Source: Ostreococcus mediterraneus
Taxonomy: Eukaryota > Chlorophyta > Mamiellophyceae > Mamiellales > Bathycoccaceae
Direction: 5' to 3'
DNA length: 64,000 bases
NCBI GenBank assembly: GCA_012295225.1
Contig: WMKK01000006.1
Location: 310,001-374,000 of the forward strand
The position numbers and the translations under genes were made by a program. Under the pieces are notes generated by a model. It saw nothing but the letters and a program-made list of their open reading frames with translations, had not been told where the DNA came from and did no database searches. This document shows positions 30,491 to 38,746 of this stretch, one piece after another (within the stretch, counting starts at the first letter, position 1; each line of letters begins with the position of its first letter).

Positions 30491-32119
30491 TTACCGGGGC
30501 ATGGGCGTGTACGCCGTTTCACCGTGAGAGTACACGTCGAGGCCGACTTCTTCCGCCTCCGCCGGGACGCGGATACCATTGGTGATGAAATCAGTCGCCT
30601 TCAAGCACGCGTACGACGCAACAGCGGTATACGCAGCAGTCATGACCGCAGCCGTACACTGCGCAATGGTTTGCTTGAGCATGGGGACGTCGTTGAAGCC
30701 GCCAAAGACCGGAGAGGCGAGAACGCCGAGCAAGCACGTACCCAAGAATCCGCCGACGCCGTGCACGCCAAAGACATCGAGAGAGTCATCGTAGCCAAAG
30801 TGTTCCTTGACCGTCGTGGAGAAGAAGCGGCACACGATAGCAGAGGCAAGACCCATCAAGCACGCGCCGACGGGGCCGACGAAGCCCGCGGCCGGGGTGA
30901 TGGCGGCGAGACCCGCGATGGACGCGGTGCACGTGCCGAGCACGGACACCTTGCCGTTTTCAATGACGTCGAGCGCCGTCCAGACAATGGCAGCGACAGA
31001 CGCAGAGAGTTGCGTGGCCAAGCACGCGAACGCCGCACCGGCACTCGCCGCACCAGCGGAACCGCCGTTGAAGCCGAACCAGCCCACCCACAACATGGCG
31101 GTGCCGAGGAACGTCAACACCAAGTTGCCTTGGTGCATCTTGTTCTCCTTGCGCTCGCCGAGATACATGGCGGCAACCAAAGCACCAATACCGGCGGTGA
31201 TGTGCACAACAATACCACCCGCAAAATCGAGCACGCCCATATCGGCGAAGAAACCACCAGCACCGCCCCACACCATGTGGCACGCCGGGAAGTACACGGC
31301 GAACATCCACAACGTACAATACCACATCACGGCGTTAAACTTCATGCGTTCGACGAGCGAACCAACCATTAACGCCGGGGTGATGATAGCGAACGTCATT
31401 TGGTACAACACCCAAAGCGCTTCGGGGATCGTACCCACGACCGAAGTCATGCTTACGCCAGCCAAGGCGATTTTGTCCAAACCGCCGATGAACGACGCCA
31501 AACCGACGACGCCCTCCTTCATGCCAACCGTGGAAAACGACAAAGAATACCCGCACAACATCCACAGCACGGACATGTGCGCAGTCAACGCAAAACATTG
31601 AATCAGTACGCTCAACGTGTTCGTGCGACGCACCAAACCGGCATAAAACGCCGCCAAGCCCGGAATCGTCATAAAGAGCACCAACGCGCTCGAAATCAAA
31701 ATCCACGCCGTATCCGCGGGCACCGCCACCGGAATCACCGCCGCCGCCGCGCTCGCCGGTCCAGCGAGCGTCATAGACGCCACACCGAGCGCACCGAGCG
31801 CCAACGGCTTAGCCACGCGCGCAAACGCCCCGCCCTTCGTCGTCATCTTCGACGCCTCCGCATCCGTCACATCAAGCGTCGCCACGGTGTCGACCGATGC
31901 CTCTCCACCCTTTCGCGCGCCCGCGCGCACCACGCGCGCCGCCCGCACCGCCACCGCGCCGCCGCGCGGCGACGCACATAATTTCACCCCACGCATCGGC
32001 GCCGTCGGCGCCGTCGCGCGACGCGCGAGCGCCCCAGGCGGCGCGCGCGCGCCCGCACCGGTCGACATCGCCATCGACGCCCCACCGCGCGTCGTCGCCA
32101 TCGTCGTCGTCGCCATCAT
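30491..32119 (-). CDS. AMT1: Ammonium transporter, prokaryote-type, with plastid leader
   Basis: An Amt/Rh-family ammonium channel of 542 aa. About 120 N-terminal residues are a Ala/Arg/Thr-rich transit peptide, then a hydrophobic stretch ending ASAAAAVIPV, which looks like a thylakoid/bacterial-type signal. The Amt fold follows: ALVLFMTIPGLAAFYAGLVR, FAIITPALMVGSLVERMKF, twin pore His in IVVHITAGI and FGVHGVGGFLGT, and VGWFGFNGGSAGAA. These match bacterial AmtB better than plant AMT1. A location in the plastid envelope is inferred from the leader. The gene lies 16 kb upstream of the nitrate cluster; NiR delivers ammonium in the plastid. Confidence 0.9.
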   Translation of the reverse strand: MMATTTMATTRGGASMAMSTGAGARAPPGALARRATAPTAPMRGVKLCASPRGGAVAVRAARVVRAGARKGGEASVDTVATLDVTDAEASKMTTKGGAFARVAKPLALGALGVASMTLAGPASAAAAVIPVAVPADTAWILISSALVLFMTIPGLAAFYAGLVRRTNTLSVLIQCFALTAHMSVLWMLCGYSLSFSTVGMKEGVVGLASFIGGLDKIALAGVSMTSVVGTIPEALWVLYQMTFAIITPALMVGSLVERMKFNAVMWYCTLWMFAVYFPACHMVWGGAGGFFADMGVLDFAGGIVVHITAGIGALVAAMYLGERKENKMHQGNLVLTFLGTAMLWVGWFGFNGGSAGAASAGAAFACLATQLSASVAAIVWTALDVIENGKVSVLGTCTASIAGLAAITPAAGFVGPVGACLMGLASAIVCRFFSTTVKEHFGYDDSLDVFGVHGVGGFLGTCLLGVLASPVFGGFNDVPMLKQTIAQCTAAVMTAAYTAVASYACLKATDFITNGIRVPAEAEEVGLDVYSHGETAYTPMPR

Positions 32120-32533
32120 CGTCGTCTATGCGGCGATGCGATGCGATGCGATCGATGCACGGAATACAATTAAATTATTCCCTCGTCCTCGTCGGCGTCG
32201 AATCGACACCGCGCGCGCGACAGTCGCGCCACGCGTCGTCGTCGTCGTCGGTCCCTGGGCGCGCGCCGCGAAACGTCGCGCGCGCGGTCGACCATGGTCG
32301 GTTGGACACGGACCCGACCCGATCGACCAATCACGACCACGCGCGGGAGTCCCCTGACCTGGCGCGTCGCGCGTCGAGCGCAGAGCGGGGCGCGGTGTGC
32401 CCCAGAGCGAGGGTTCGCACGTCACGCGCGCGCGCGCGTGCGGCGTGTTCGCCCGCGCTGGTGTCTGCGCGCGCGCGCGTGGGAATGTTCCGCGATACAG
32501 CGCGCGCGCGCGCGCGCGCGCACCGACGACCCC

Positions 32534-32587
32534 GATGGATCGATCGATCGAATGACCGATCGAGTGACCGATCGATCGAGTGACCGA
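32534..32587. repeat. GATC-type tandem repeat, left flank of gap
   Basis: GACCGATCGATCGA and GACCGATCGAGT units. The same repeat resumes at 32798 on the other side of the run of N, so the gap interrupts one array. Confidence 0.9.
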
Positions 32588-32797
32588 NNNNNNNNNNNNN
32601 NNNNNNNNNNNNNNNNNNNNNNNNNNNNNNNNNNNNNNNNNNNNNNNNNNNNNNNNNNNNNNNNNNNNNNNNNNNNNNNNNNNNNNNNNNNNNNNNNNNN
32701 NNNNNNNNNNNNNNNNNNNNNNNNNNNNNNNNNNNNNNNNNNNNNNNNNNNNNNNNNNNNNNNNNNNNNNNNNNNNNNNNNNNNNNNNNNNNNNNNN
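32588..32797. other. Assembly gap (210 N)
   Basis: A run of N directly inside the GATC-type repeat. The true length may differ; open frames crossing it have no meaning. Confidence 0.99.
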
Positions 32798-32863
32798 TGA
32801 CCGATCGATCGAATGACCGATCGATCGAGTGATCGATCGATCGATCGATCGATCGAGTGACCG
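32798..32863. repeat. GATC-type tandem repeat, right flank of gap
   Basis: Continues the array of the left flank with TGACCGATCGATCGA units and a pure (GATC)n run at about 32831-32853. Confidence 0.9.
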
Positions 32864-32971
32864 ATGGATTCGCGGCGGCGCCGTGGTGGTGGTGGTGGTG
32901 GCGACGGGGTCGTCGTCGCGTGTGTGCGACGCGCGACGACGACGACGATGACGACGACGACGACGACGTCG

Positions 32972-33565
32972 ATGCCGCGGTGGGTGTGCCCCGGGGACGT
33001 CGTGCTCGACGCCGCACGCGCGGGCGTGACGGCGGGCGCGGGGTGCGCGGTGTGCGAGACGTCGGGCGCGGTGCGCGCGACGGTGTGCGGGGCGCCAAAG
33101 TGCGCGACCGACGACGCGGGTTCGGGCGCGGGCGCGATCGTGGTGGTCGTCGAACGCGATGGCGTCGAGCCCGTGGTGCCACGCGTGGGGGATGAGGTGT
33201 TCGGACGCGTGTCGCGCGTGGATGAGCGGCAGGCGCGCGTGGATGTCGCGGCGGTGAATGGACGCGCGCCCGCGGGTGGGGATTTCGTGGGCGTCATACG
33301 CAAGCAAGATGTACGCATGACGGAGATTGATAAGGTGGAGGTTGAGGGGTGTTTTAGGGCGGGTGATGTGGTGCGGGCCAAGGTGCTGTCGCTCGGGGAT
33401 GCGCGGAGTTTTTACTTGACCACGGCGAGCGACGCGTTGGGGGTGGTGCAAGCGCGGCATCGCGCGTCTCGAGAGGTGATGTTGCCGATTTCGTGGACCG
33501 AGGTGCAGTGTCCGGTGACTGGGGAGATTGAGGAACGCAAGGTGGCGGAGATTACGGATTCGTAG
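32972..33565 (+). CDS. CSL4: Exosome cap subunit CSL4
   Basis: Cap protein of the RNA exosome. The 197-aa product starts MPRWVCPGDVV (the family's N-terminal pattern), followed by a Gly-rich linker, the S1-type core (VGDEVFGRVSRVDERQARVDV, FVGVIRKQDVRMTEIDKVEV, FRAGDVVRAKVLSLGDARSFYLTT) and a C-terminal zinc-ribbon-like part with one C pair missing (QCPVTGEIEERKV). I chose ATG 32972 because family members begin there; the open frame upstream is GTGG/Thr low-complexity next to the simple repeats. Confidence 0.9.
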   Translation: MPRWVCPGDVVLDAARAGVTAGAGCAVCETSGAVRATVCGAPKCATDDAGSGAGAIVVVVERDGVEPVVPRVGDEVFGRVSRVDERQARVDVAAVNGRAPAGGDFVGVIRKQDVRMTEIDKVEVEGCFRAGDVVRAKVLSLGDARSFYLTTASDALGVVQARHRASREVMLPISWTEVQCPVTGEIEERKVAEITDS

Positions 33566-33778
33566 TCATCTCGGTCTACGTCAAGTCTCGTACGTTTGGA
33601 AGGCGGTGTTCGCGGCGTTGCCTCTGCGTCGCGCGTTGTCCATCGGTGCACGATGACGATGACGATTGGAAGATTTAGTGTAGTACATGTAACAATACAT
33701 CCGTCGCGCGCGTGCGCGACGAAGAATAATCCATCTAAAATGCAGCTCTGCTAGCCGTAGGCATGAACGACGCGATGA

Positions 33779-34606
33779 TTAAAGGTTGTCCAATATCGAC
33801 GGCGCGCGCGACGGCGGTAAACGAACAAACGCGGAGTTAGAGCTCTCGGCTTCATCAAGCGTGCGTGGCGTGCCAGGGTGTGCCTCTGACGTCAAATACT
33901 CTGAAAAGTCTGCGTACGCCTCGTGGTCGGACATCATGTCGTAATAGTCGTCGTCATGTTCGTCAATGAGCATCTCACCTTCGTCCTCCGCGTCGCCCAC
34001 GTGACGTTTCACCCAACGCACAAAAGGATTAGTATCGCTGAGTCGCCGCCAAGACTCATCGCCGCCCTCGTCTCTGTGCGTCAGTCTCTGCACGCGTACG
34101 ATGCCTTCCGCCGTGGCGCCCGCGACGTGCGTCCGAGCGTACCGCCAGAAATCGCCCAACTCCTCGCGCAACGACGTCGACCGCCCTTCGTCACTGTCGT
34201 TGTCACCGGACGCGCTGTGTTCGTCGTAAAACAACGCCACGTAACACGCTCCGAGCGCGCACGCCACGCTCAATGCGCTAAACACCAACACCGCGACGCC
34301 GTTCGCGGCTCGCTTCGTCGCCGGCGGTGAAACACCCGTCGCGGGCGCGAGTGGCGCCGGTGGCGACGCCGGCGGCGGCGGCGGCGATGTCGACATCGGC
34401 GCTGGTGGCGGTGAAGGCCCCACCGTCGCGTTTCCATCCCCGAATGCGCCGCGCGCGCGCGCCGCGAGTTGGTGATGATTAATCATCACCTTCAACGCTC
34501 CTTCATCGCCTCCCGCGCGCGCGTCGACACCGCGCGCCACGCACGCCAGGGCAAACGCCACGGCGACGACATGTGTCGTCACCGATCGTCGTCCCGTGCG
34601 CGCCAT
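33779..34606 (-). CDS. Single-pass membrane protein with Pro-rich stalk, unknown
   Basis: A 275-aa protein. The start at ATG 34606 gives a clear signal peptide (MARTGRRSVTTHVVAVAFAL, cleaved near VDARA). A Pro/Ser/Ala-rich lumenal stalk (PPPPPASPPAPLAP) follows, a transmembrane segment (GVAVLVFSALSVACALGACYVALF) and an acidic cytosolic tail of about 125 residues (DEDDDYYDMM). No catalytic domain seen. Layout is that of a type I surface or endomembrane protein. Its start is 54 bases from the divergent ACBP start. Confidence 0.7.
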   Translation of the reverse strand: MARTGRRSVTTHVVAVAFALACVARGVDARAGGDEGALKVMINHHQLAARARGAFGDGNATVGPSPPPAPMSTSPPPPPASPPAPLAPATGVSPPATKRAANGVAVLVFSALSVACALGACYVALFYDEHSASGDNDSDEGRSTSLREELGDFWRYARTHVAGATAEGIVRVQRLTHRDEGGDESWRRLSDTNPFVRWVKRHVGDAEDEGEMLIDEHDDDYYDMMSDHEAYADFSEYLTSEAHPGTPRTLDEAESSNSAFVRLPPSRAPSILDNL

Positions 34607-34660
34607 GATGCTCACGCGACCATCACCGCGCGAGCTGCGCGGCACACAGTGACGCCGACC

Positions 34661-35068
34661 ATGGTGACGAAAGCCGAATTTGACGCCGCCGCGGAAGCCA
34701 TCAAAGCCGTCACCTCGGTACGCGCGCGATGCGATGCGAACACTTGGTCGATGCGATGTCCCGCGCGCGCGAACACGCGACGAGAAGGCTCGAGAAGGCT
34801 CGATAAAAGACACTGACCACACATCGATCGACATGTGCGTCTCCCACATCGCGCGCAGACGACGAACGAGGAGATGCTCGAACTCTACGCCCTGTTCAAG
34901 CAAGCCAACGTGGGCGACGTCAACACCGCGCGTCCGGGAATGATGGATTTCAAGGGCAAGGCTAAATGGGACGCGTGGAAGAAGGTTGAAGGCATGTCCA
35001 AGGAGGACGCCATGGACAAGTACGTGGAGTTGGTCAAGTCCTTACAAGCGTTGCACTCGATGCAATAA
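34661..35068 (+). CDS. ACBP: Acyl-CoA-binding protein, two exons
   Basis: Small cytosolic acyl-CoA carrier. Exon 1 is 34661-34717 (19 codons), exon 2 34859-35068; the 141-base intron has donor TCG|GTACGC and acceptor GCGCGCAG, both phase 0. The product is 88 aa, the normal ACBP length, with family motifs LYALFKQANVGD, RPGMMDFKGKAKWDAW and GMSKEDAMDKYVELV. It diverges from the preceding membrane-protein gene across 54 bases, so the two must share a promoter. Confidence 0.93.
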
Positions 35069-35437
35069 CGCGTCGCGGCGTCACTCGTGTGGTAATACAT
35101 TCAGTGCATTATTTTTCAACGCGTCTTTTGCGCATCGCGCGCGACATCGGGCGCGTTGCGCGTCATAAAGCGATTCATAAAGCCGACGCGCGACGCGATG
35201 ACTAGACACCCACGCGAATCGCTCCACCAACGTCATAACGCACCGCACGCCTCGCGCGCCAGTTGTCCGCTCCCGCGCGCACGCGTAGAGCGAATCGCGC
35301 GTCGTCATCGTTCGTCGCGCGACGCGCGGATTGACGTCGTCTCGTGCGGCACCGGGTCGGTGCCGCAGAGGGTTTGCGCGCACCGCCATCCACGCGTTTT
35401 CTTCGCGCGCGCGACGAGTTCGACGACGCGCGACGAC
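35069..35437. other. Spacer between ACBP and PP2C, no gene seen
   Basis: 369 bases, GC-rich with GCG runs. It should hold the ACBP 3' UTR and the PP2C promoter. No further exon or RNA is supported. Confidence 0.45.
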
Positions 35438-36826
35438 ATGCGCTCGAGCGTGAGCACAGATACGGATATGGTGCGTATTTTTGCGACGCGCGCGACGCGA
35501 CGCGACGCGCGCGCGACGTGCGCGGAGGTTTAAAAGGGTTCAAAAGCGCACGCATTTGAATTCTCGTTTGACATTTGACAAGACACTGACGCCGCGTACC
35601 GCACGCACGAATCGTAGGATGAGGTCGCGGATGGCAGTAATAGGGCGTATTCACCGAGTTTGCGAAGTGGCGAGCACGGTGAGGTGGGATGCCGCGAAGA
35701 TATGGAGGATGCGACGGTGCTGGATGACAACGTCCCGGTGGCGGGCACGAGCGAACCAGTGGCGTTTTACGGCGTCTTTGATGGACACGGGGGACGCGCG
35801 GCAGCGCTTTTCTTGAGAGATAATCTGATGAAGAATGTAGTGGGGAATGAGAATTTTGTGAGTGATCCCGAGCGTGCGCTGAAAGAGGCGTTCTTTAGGA
35901 CGGATCAAGACTTTTACGACGCCGCCGAGCCTGGGGAATCGAGCGGAAGCACGGGACTGGCGGCGTGCGTCATCGGAGGTAAATTATACATCGCCAACGC
36001 TGGAGATTGTCGTGCGGTATTGAGCCGAAAAGGGCGTGCGGTTGATTTATCGATTGATCAGAAACCTGAATCCGAAGGAGAGATGGCGAGAATCAAACGC
36101 GCTGGTGGATTTGTTGAGGACGGTTACGTAAACGGGTTGCTCGGCGTGTCTCGAGCGTTTGGAGACTGGCACATCGAAGGATTGAAAGGTCGTGGTGGGC
36201 AAGTCGGGCCATTGACGGTGGATCCAGAGATCGAAAAGACACGTTTGACGGAAGAGGACGAGTTCTTGATTCTTGCATGTGACGGGTTGTGGGACGTCTT
36301 TAGCTCGCAAAACGCCATCGATGTGGCGCGCGCGAGCTTGCGTGAACACAACGATCCAAAGAAAACAGCGCGTGATCTCGCAACTGAAGCATTACGAAGA
36401 AATAGCTCAGATAACGTTTCAGTGGTGTGCGTGTGCCTGACTGAACAAATGCCTGAAAAGGAGACGTTCATACGCAAGGCGCCGAGTCTTTTGCGCTCGC
36501 TCTCCATCGACGCGCTTTCCATGGTTTCAAAAGCCATCACAGAAGACGCGGCAACGCCAGTACCAGTCGATCACGCGTTTGCGCCGAAACGTGTGCAAAG
36601 TATTCGAAATTTTGATGCCGCTTCTCAACCAGCAGATCCGATATCAGGGGTGAACGTCGTGGCGCCATCTGCGGAGCAAGTGTCGAGCGTCTTGGATAGC
36701 ATCGCCGCCTTCAATGTACAAAACAAAGTATCCACGGGAGCTCTAGGGCTCGAGCGGCGCAATAGCGCGCCACTCGATCAGTTGATGGAATCGCCGCTCG
36801 ACACGCTGGAAGAAGAAGAGGAATAA
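35438..36826 (+). CDS. PP2C-type protein phosphatase, two exons
   Basis: Mn/Mg-dependent PPM phosphatase. The main exon (35618-36826) begins without an ATG. A 33-base first exon (35438-35470, 11 codons) with donor GATATG|GTGCGT and a 147-base intron ending in ATCGTAG joins phase 0 to it, giving about 413 aa. Motifs: REDMEDAT, YGVFDGHGG, GSTGLAACVIGG, ANAGDCRAVL, and the metal-binding LACDGLWDV and SSDNVSVV. A C-terminal ~130-residue tail is Ser/Glu-rich without domain. Plant-type clade A-like but I cannot assign a subgroup. Ends 59 bases from the convergent gene. Confidence 0.88.
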
Positions 36827-36885
36827 GCTTTTCTTTTTTACAAGACTTTGTAATAAACGGACAAATAAACAAGCGAGTGACTTCT

Positions 36886-38067
36886 TCACGCACCAGCGTT
36901 CTCCACGATGACATCAACCGCTTCGAAATATAATTCGCCGAGTCGACGAACGATTGGCATAGATTGTTCGCCTTCGCGCATCAAACTGACGCGAAGATTA
37001 ATGATGCTGTCGATAAATCTACCCGGCCGCAAGTCCTTGACGTCAAATCCACGCGAGTTGTTACCGCTACTTTCCACGCGTGGTTGGAATCCGCGCGTAG
37101 TGGGTTTGAGTTTAACCTTTCCAGACGTATCCAATTCTTTATCGAGCTCTTCACGTGTGCTATCGAATGTTTTCGCAATCAGTGCACGACGTCGAGCGAC
37201 TTCATTCACGACGACGAGCTCTTTAATAAGCGCCGCCTCCGCCTTTGGAAGCTCAGAAGGTGCGAAAGATCCAGAAACTACAGTCTCACTGTACACCCCA
37301 TTCGCGTCGGCTAATTTAGACAACTGTCGCGCGGTCTCACGCACGACGATCACTTGATACAACAAATCCCAATTTGGAATCTGCTCTTGGAGCTCCAACT
37401 CGTCGATGAGTTGCGCCGCGGCGCGTTCTACGTTCTCCACGCTCGCCGCCGGAACATCTATATCTCCAAGCACTCGCCCACCGCCACTATGTGCCACACG
37501 AATAACCTCAAATCGTTCTTCATTACTCGATAATCGCGCCACGAGCTGCACGACTTGCATCTCATCCGTCAACGCGTCGGTTACCGTCGCCAACGTTTCC
37601 TCCTTAATCGCGTTGAGCAGCGACACCAGTTGTAAATCTCCACTCGTCTCCGACGCCCGCACGTACGCCCCGAGCGCGGCTAAAAACGTCCCATCAAGTT
37701 TCTCAAAGTGCCCACGAACGACGCCTCGCAATATCTTACGCTTATCCACCTCCATCGGCTCGCGCGCATCCGCGTCGCTCGCCTCGTTGAACACCTCCGT
37801 CGCCGCCTCTTCGATGAATATCGCCTCCACCGTCTCTCGTATAATGGTATCCAACACCGCCGCCGCCGCATCAATCCTCGCATTCGTGTCATCCGCATCG
37901 CCGTCGTCCTCGCCGCCAACCGCGCGCCGAGACCTTCGTCGTCCTCGCGCAACGCTCGCCGCCGCCGGTCCGCGTCCTCGCGCACCGAACGCCCCAGCCC
38001 TCGCGCGAAACGCCCCCGCGCGAGACGCCACTGACGCCGAACGCGATGAACACGACGACGACATCAT
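36886..38067 (-). CDS. Conserved plastid protein, At4g37920-like
   Basis: A 393-aa product with a Ser/Arg/Ala-rich plastid leader of about 50 residues. The rest is mostly helical with charged stretches: KILRGVVRGHFEKLDGTFLAAL, LLNAIKEETLATVTDALTDEMQ, LYQVIVVRETARQL and DSIINLRVSLMREG. This recalls an uncharacterised plant plastid protein (Arabidopsis At4g37920, annotated as endoribonuclease-E-like); I rely on memory and have not aligned it. Function unknown. Its 5' side shares a 679-base spacer with the PI4K-like gene. Confidence 0.6.
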   Translation of the reverse strand: MMSSSCSSRSASVASRAGAFRARAGAFGARGRGPAAASVARGRRRSRRAVGGEDDGDADDTNARIDAAAAVLDTIIRETVEAIFIEEAATEVFNEASDADAREPMEVDKRKILRGVVRGHFEKLDGTFLAALGAYVRASETSGDLQLVSLLNAIKEETLATVTDALTDEMQVVQLVARLSSNEERFEVIRVAHSGGGRVLGDIDVPAASVENVERAAAQLIDELELQEQIPNWDLLYQVIVVRETARQLSKLADANGVYSETVVSGSFAPSELPKAEAALIKELVVVNEVARRRALIAKTFDSTREELDKELDTSGKVKLKPTTRGFQPRVESSGNNSRGFDVKDLRPGRFIDSIINLRVSLMREGEQSMPIVRRLGELYFEAVDVIVENAGA

Positions 38068-38746
38068 TGTCGCTCACGCACGCGCGTCCTAGTCGTCGCG
38101 TCGCGTCGCACAGTGTCGCCACCGCGGATCGCCAACAATTTCCTTGGACAGATGACTTTGACCAATCGTGACTCGACACTCTAGTCCCCACACACACGTC
38201 GAGTCAATGATTGGTGAATCCAGAATCCATAAAGCGGCTTTCCCGACAGTGTGCCGACGTCCGCTCGCCAGACCCCGGCGCGGGTGGGTAGCGTTCGACG
38301 CGACGCCGACGCGGCTCACGTCGCGCGCGCAGCGTAGTCCATTTTTTGTCCCTCATTTTTTACCCGCGCATCAGCGGTGCGCGACGCGGCGTCGCTCGCG
38401 CGCGGGCATCCAACTGCCGAGAATCGCATCTATCGCAACCGCTGGCGTTTGCGTCGCTCGATCGCGTTCCATTCGTCGTTCGCTGACGACGGCGTCGACG
38501 ACGGCGTGAAGACGTCGCGCGCGGGTTGATTCGCGTGCGTAACACGCGGTCGCGGACGCTCGCGCGCGGTCGCGGACGACGCGGCGACGCGGCGCGCGCG
38601 CGCGCAGAGGCGTCGAGGCGGGGTGTGGGTGCCTAGTCAGCCTAAAGGCGCGAGAGAGAGACGCGGGACAGCGCGGTGACGAGCGCGGACGACGCGGTTC
38701 GACGCGAACGCATTCGCTAGAGTAAATATAGAGTAAGGGTTTGGTG
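38068..38746. promoter_or_regulatory. Divergent spacer with long inverted repeat
   Basis: 679 bases between divergent genes. The only structured element is the inverted repeat at 38157-38219, described separately. The rest is GC-rich with a run of Ts at about 38342-38363. No coding sequence is supported. Confidence 0.5.
38157..38219. repeat. Imperfect ~20-bp inverted repeat with CCAAT and TGACTC
   Basis: The left arm at 38157-38177 reads TTTGACCAATCGTGACTCGAC and the right arm begins GTCGAGTCAATGATTGGT (38198-38219). The arms pair with few mismatches around a 20-base loop. Each arm contains an ACCAAT or ATTGG and a TGACTC or GAGTCA, so the element also reads as two CCAAT boxes with two bZIP-like half sites in mirror order. 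Confidence 0.85.

Larger units (their letters stand above)
32120..32971. other. Divergent AMT/CSL4 spacer with simple repeats and gap
   Basis: 852 bases between divergent genes. It carries GCGC runs (about 32418-32525), a GATC-type repeat, the gap, and TGG/GTC repeats. Promoters of both genes must lie here, but no element can be named. Confidence 0.5.

Noticed and set aside
30807-31601. 264-codon + strand frame
   Set aside because: Antisense to the ammonium transporter; mirrored membrane codons give a Pro/Ala-rich shadow.
32534-32863. CRISPR-like spacing in the GATC repeat
   Set aside because: Units are short simple repeats without unique spacers, in a eukaryotic nuclear genome.
32126-33460. 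444-codon minus-strand frame across the gap
   Set aside because: It reads through the run of N and GATC repeats and is antisense to CSL4.
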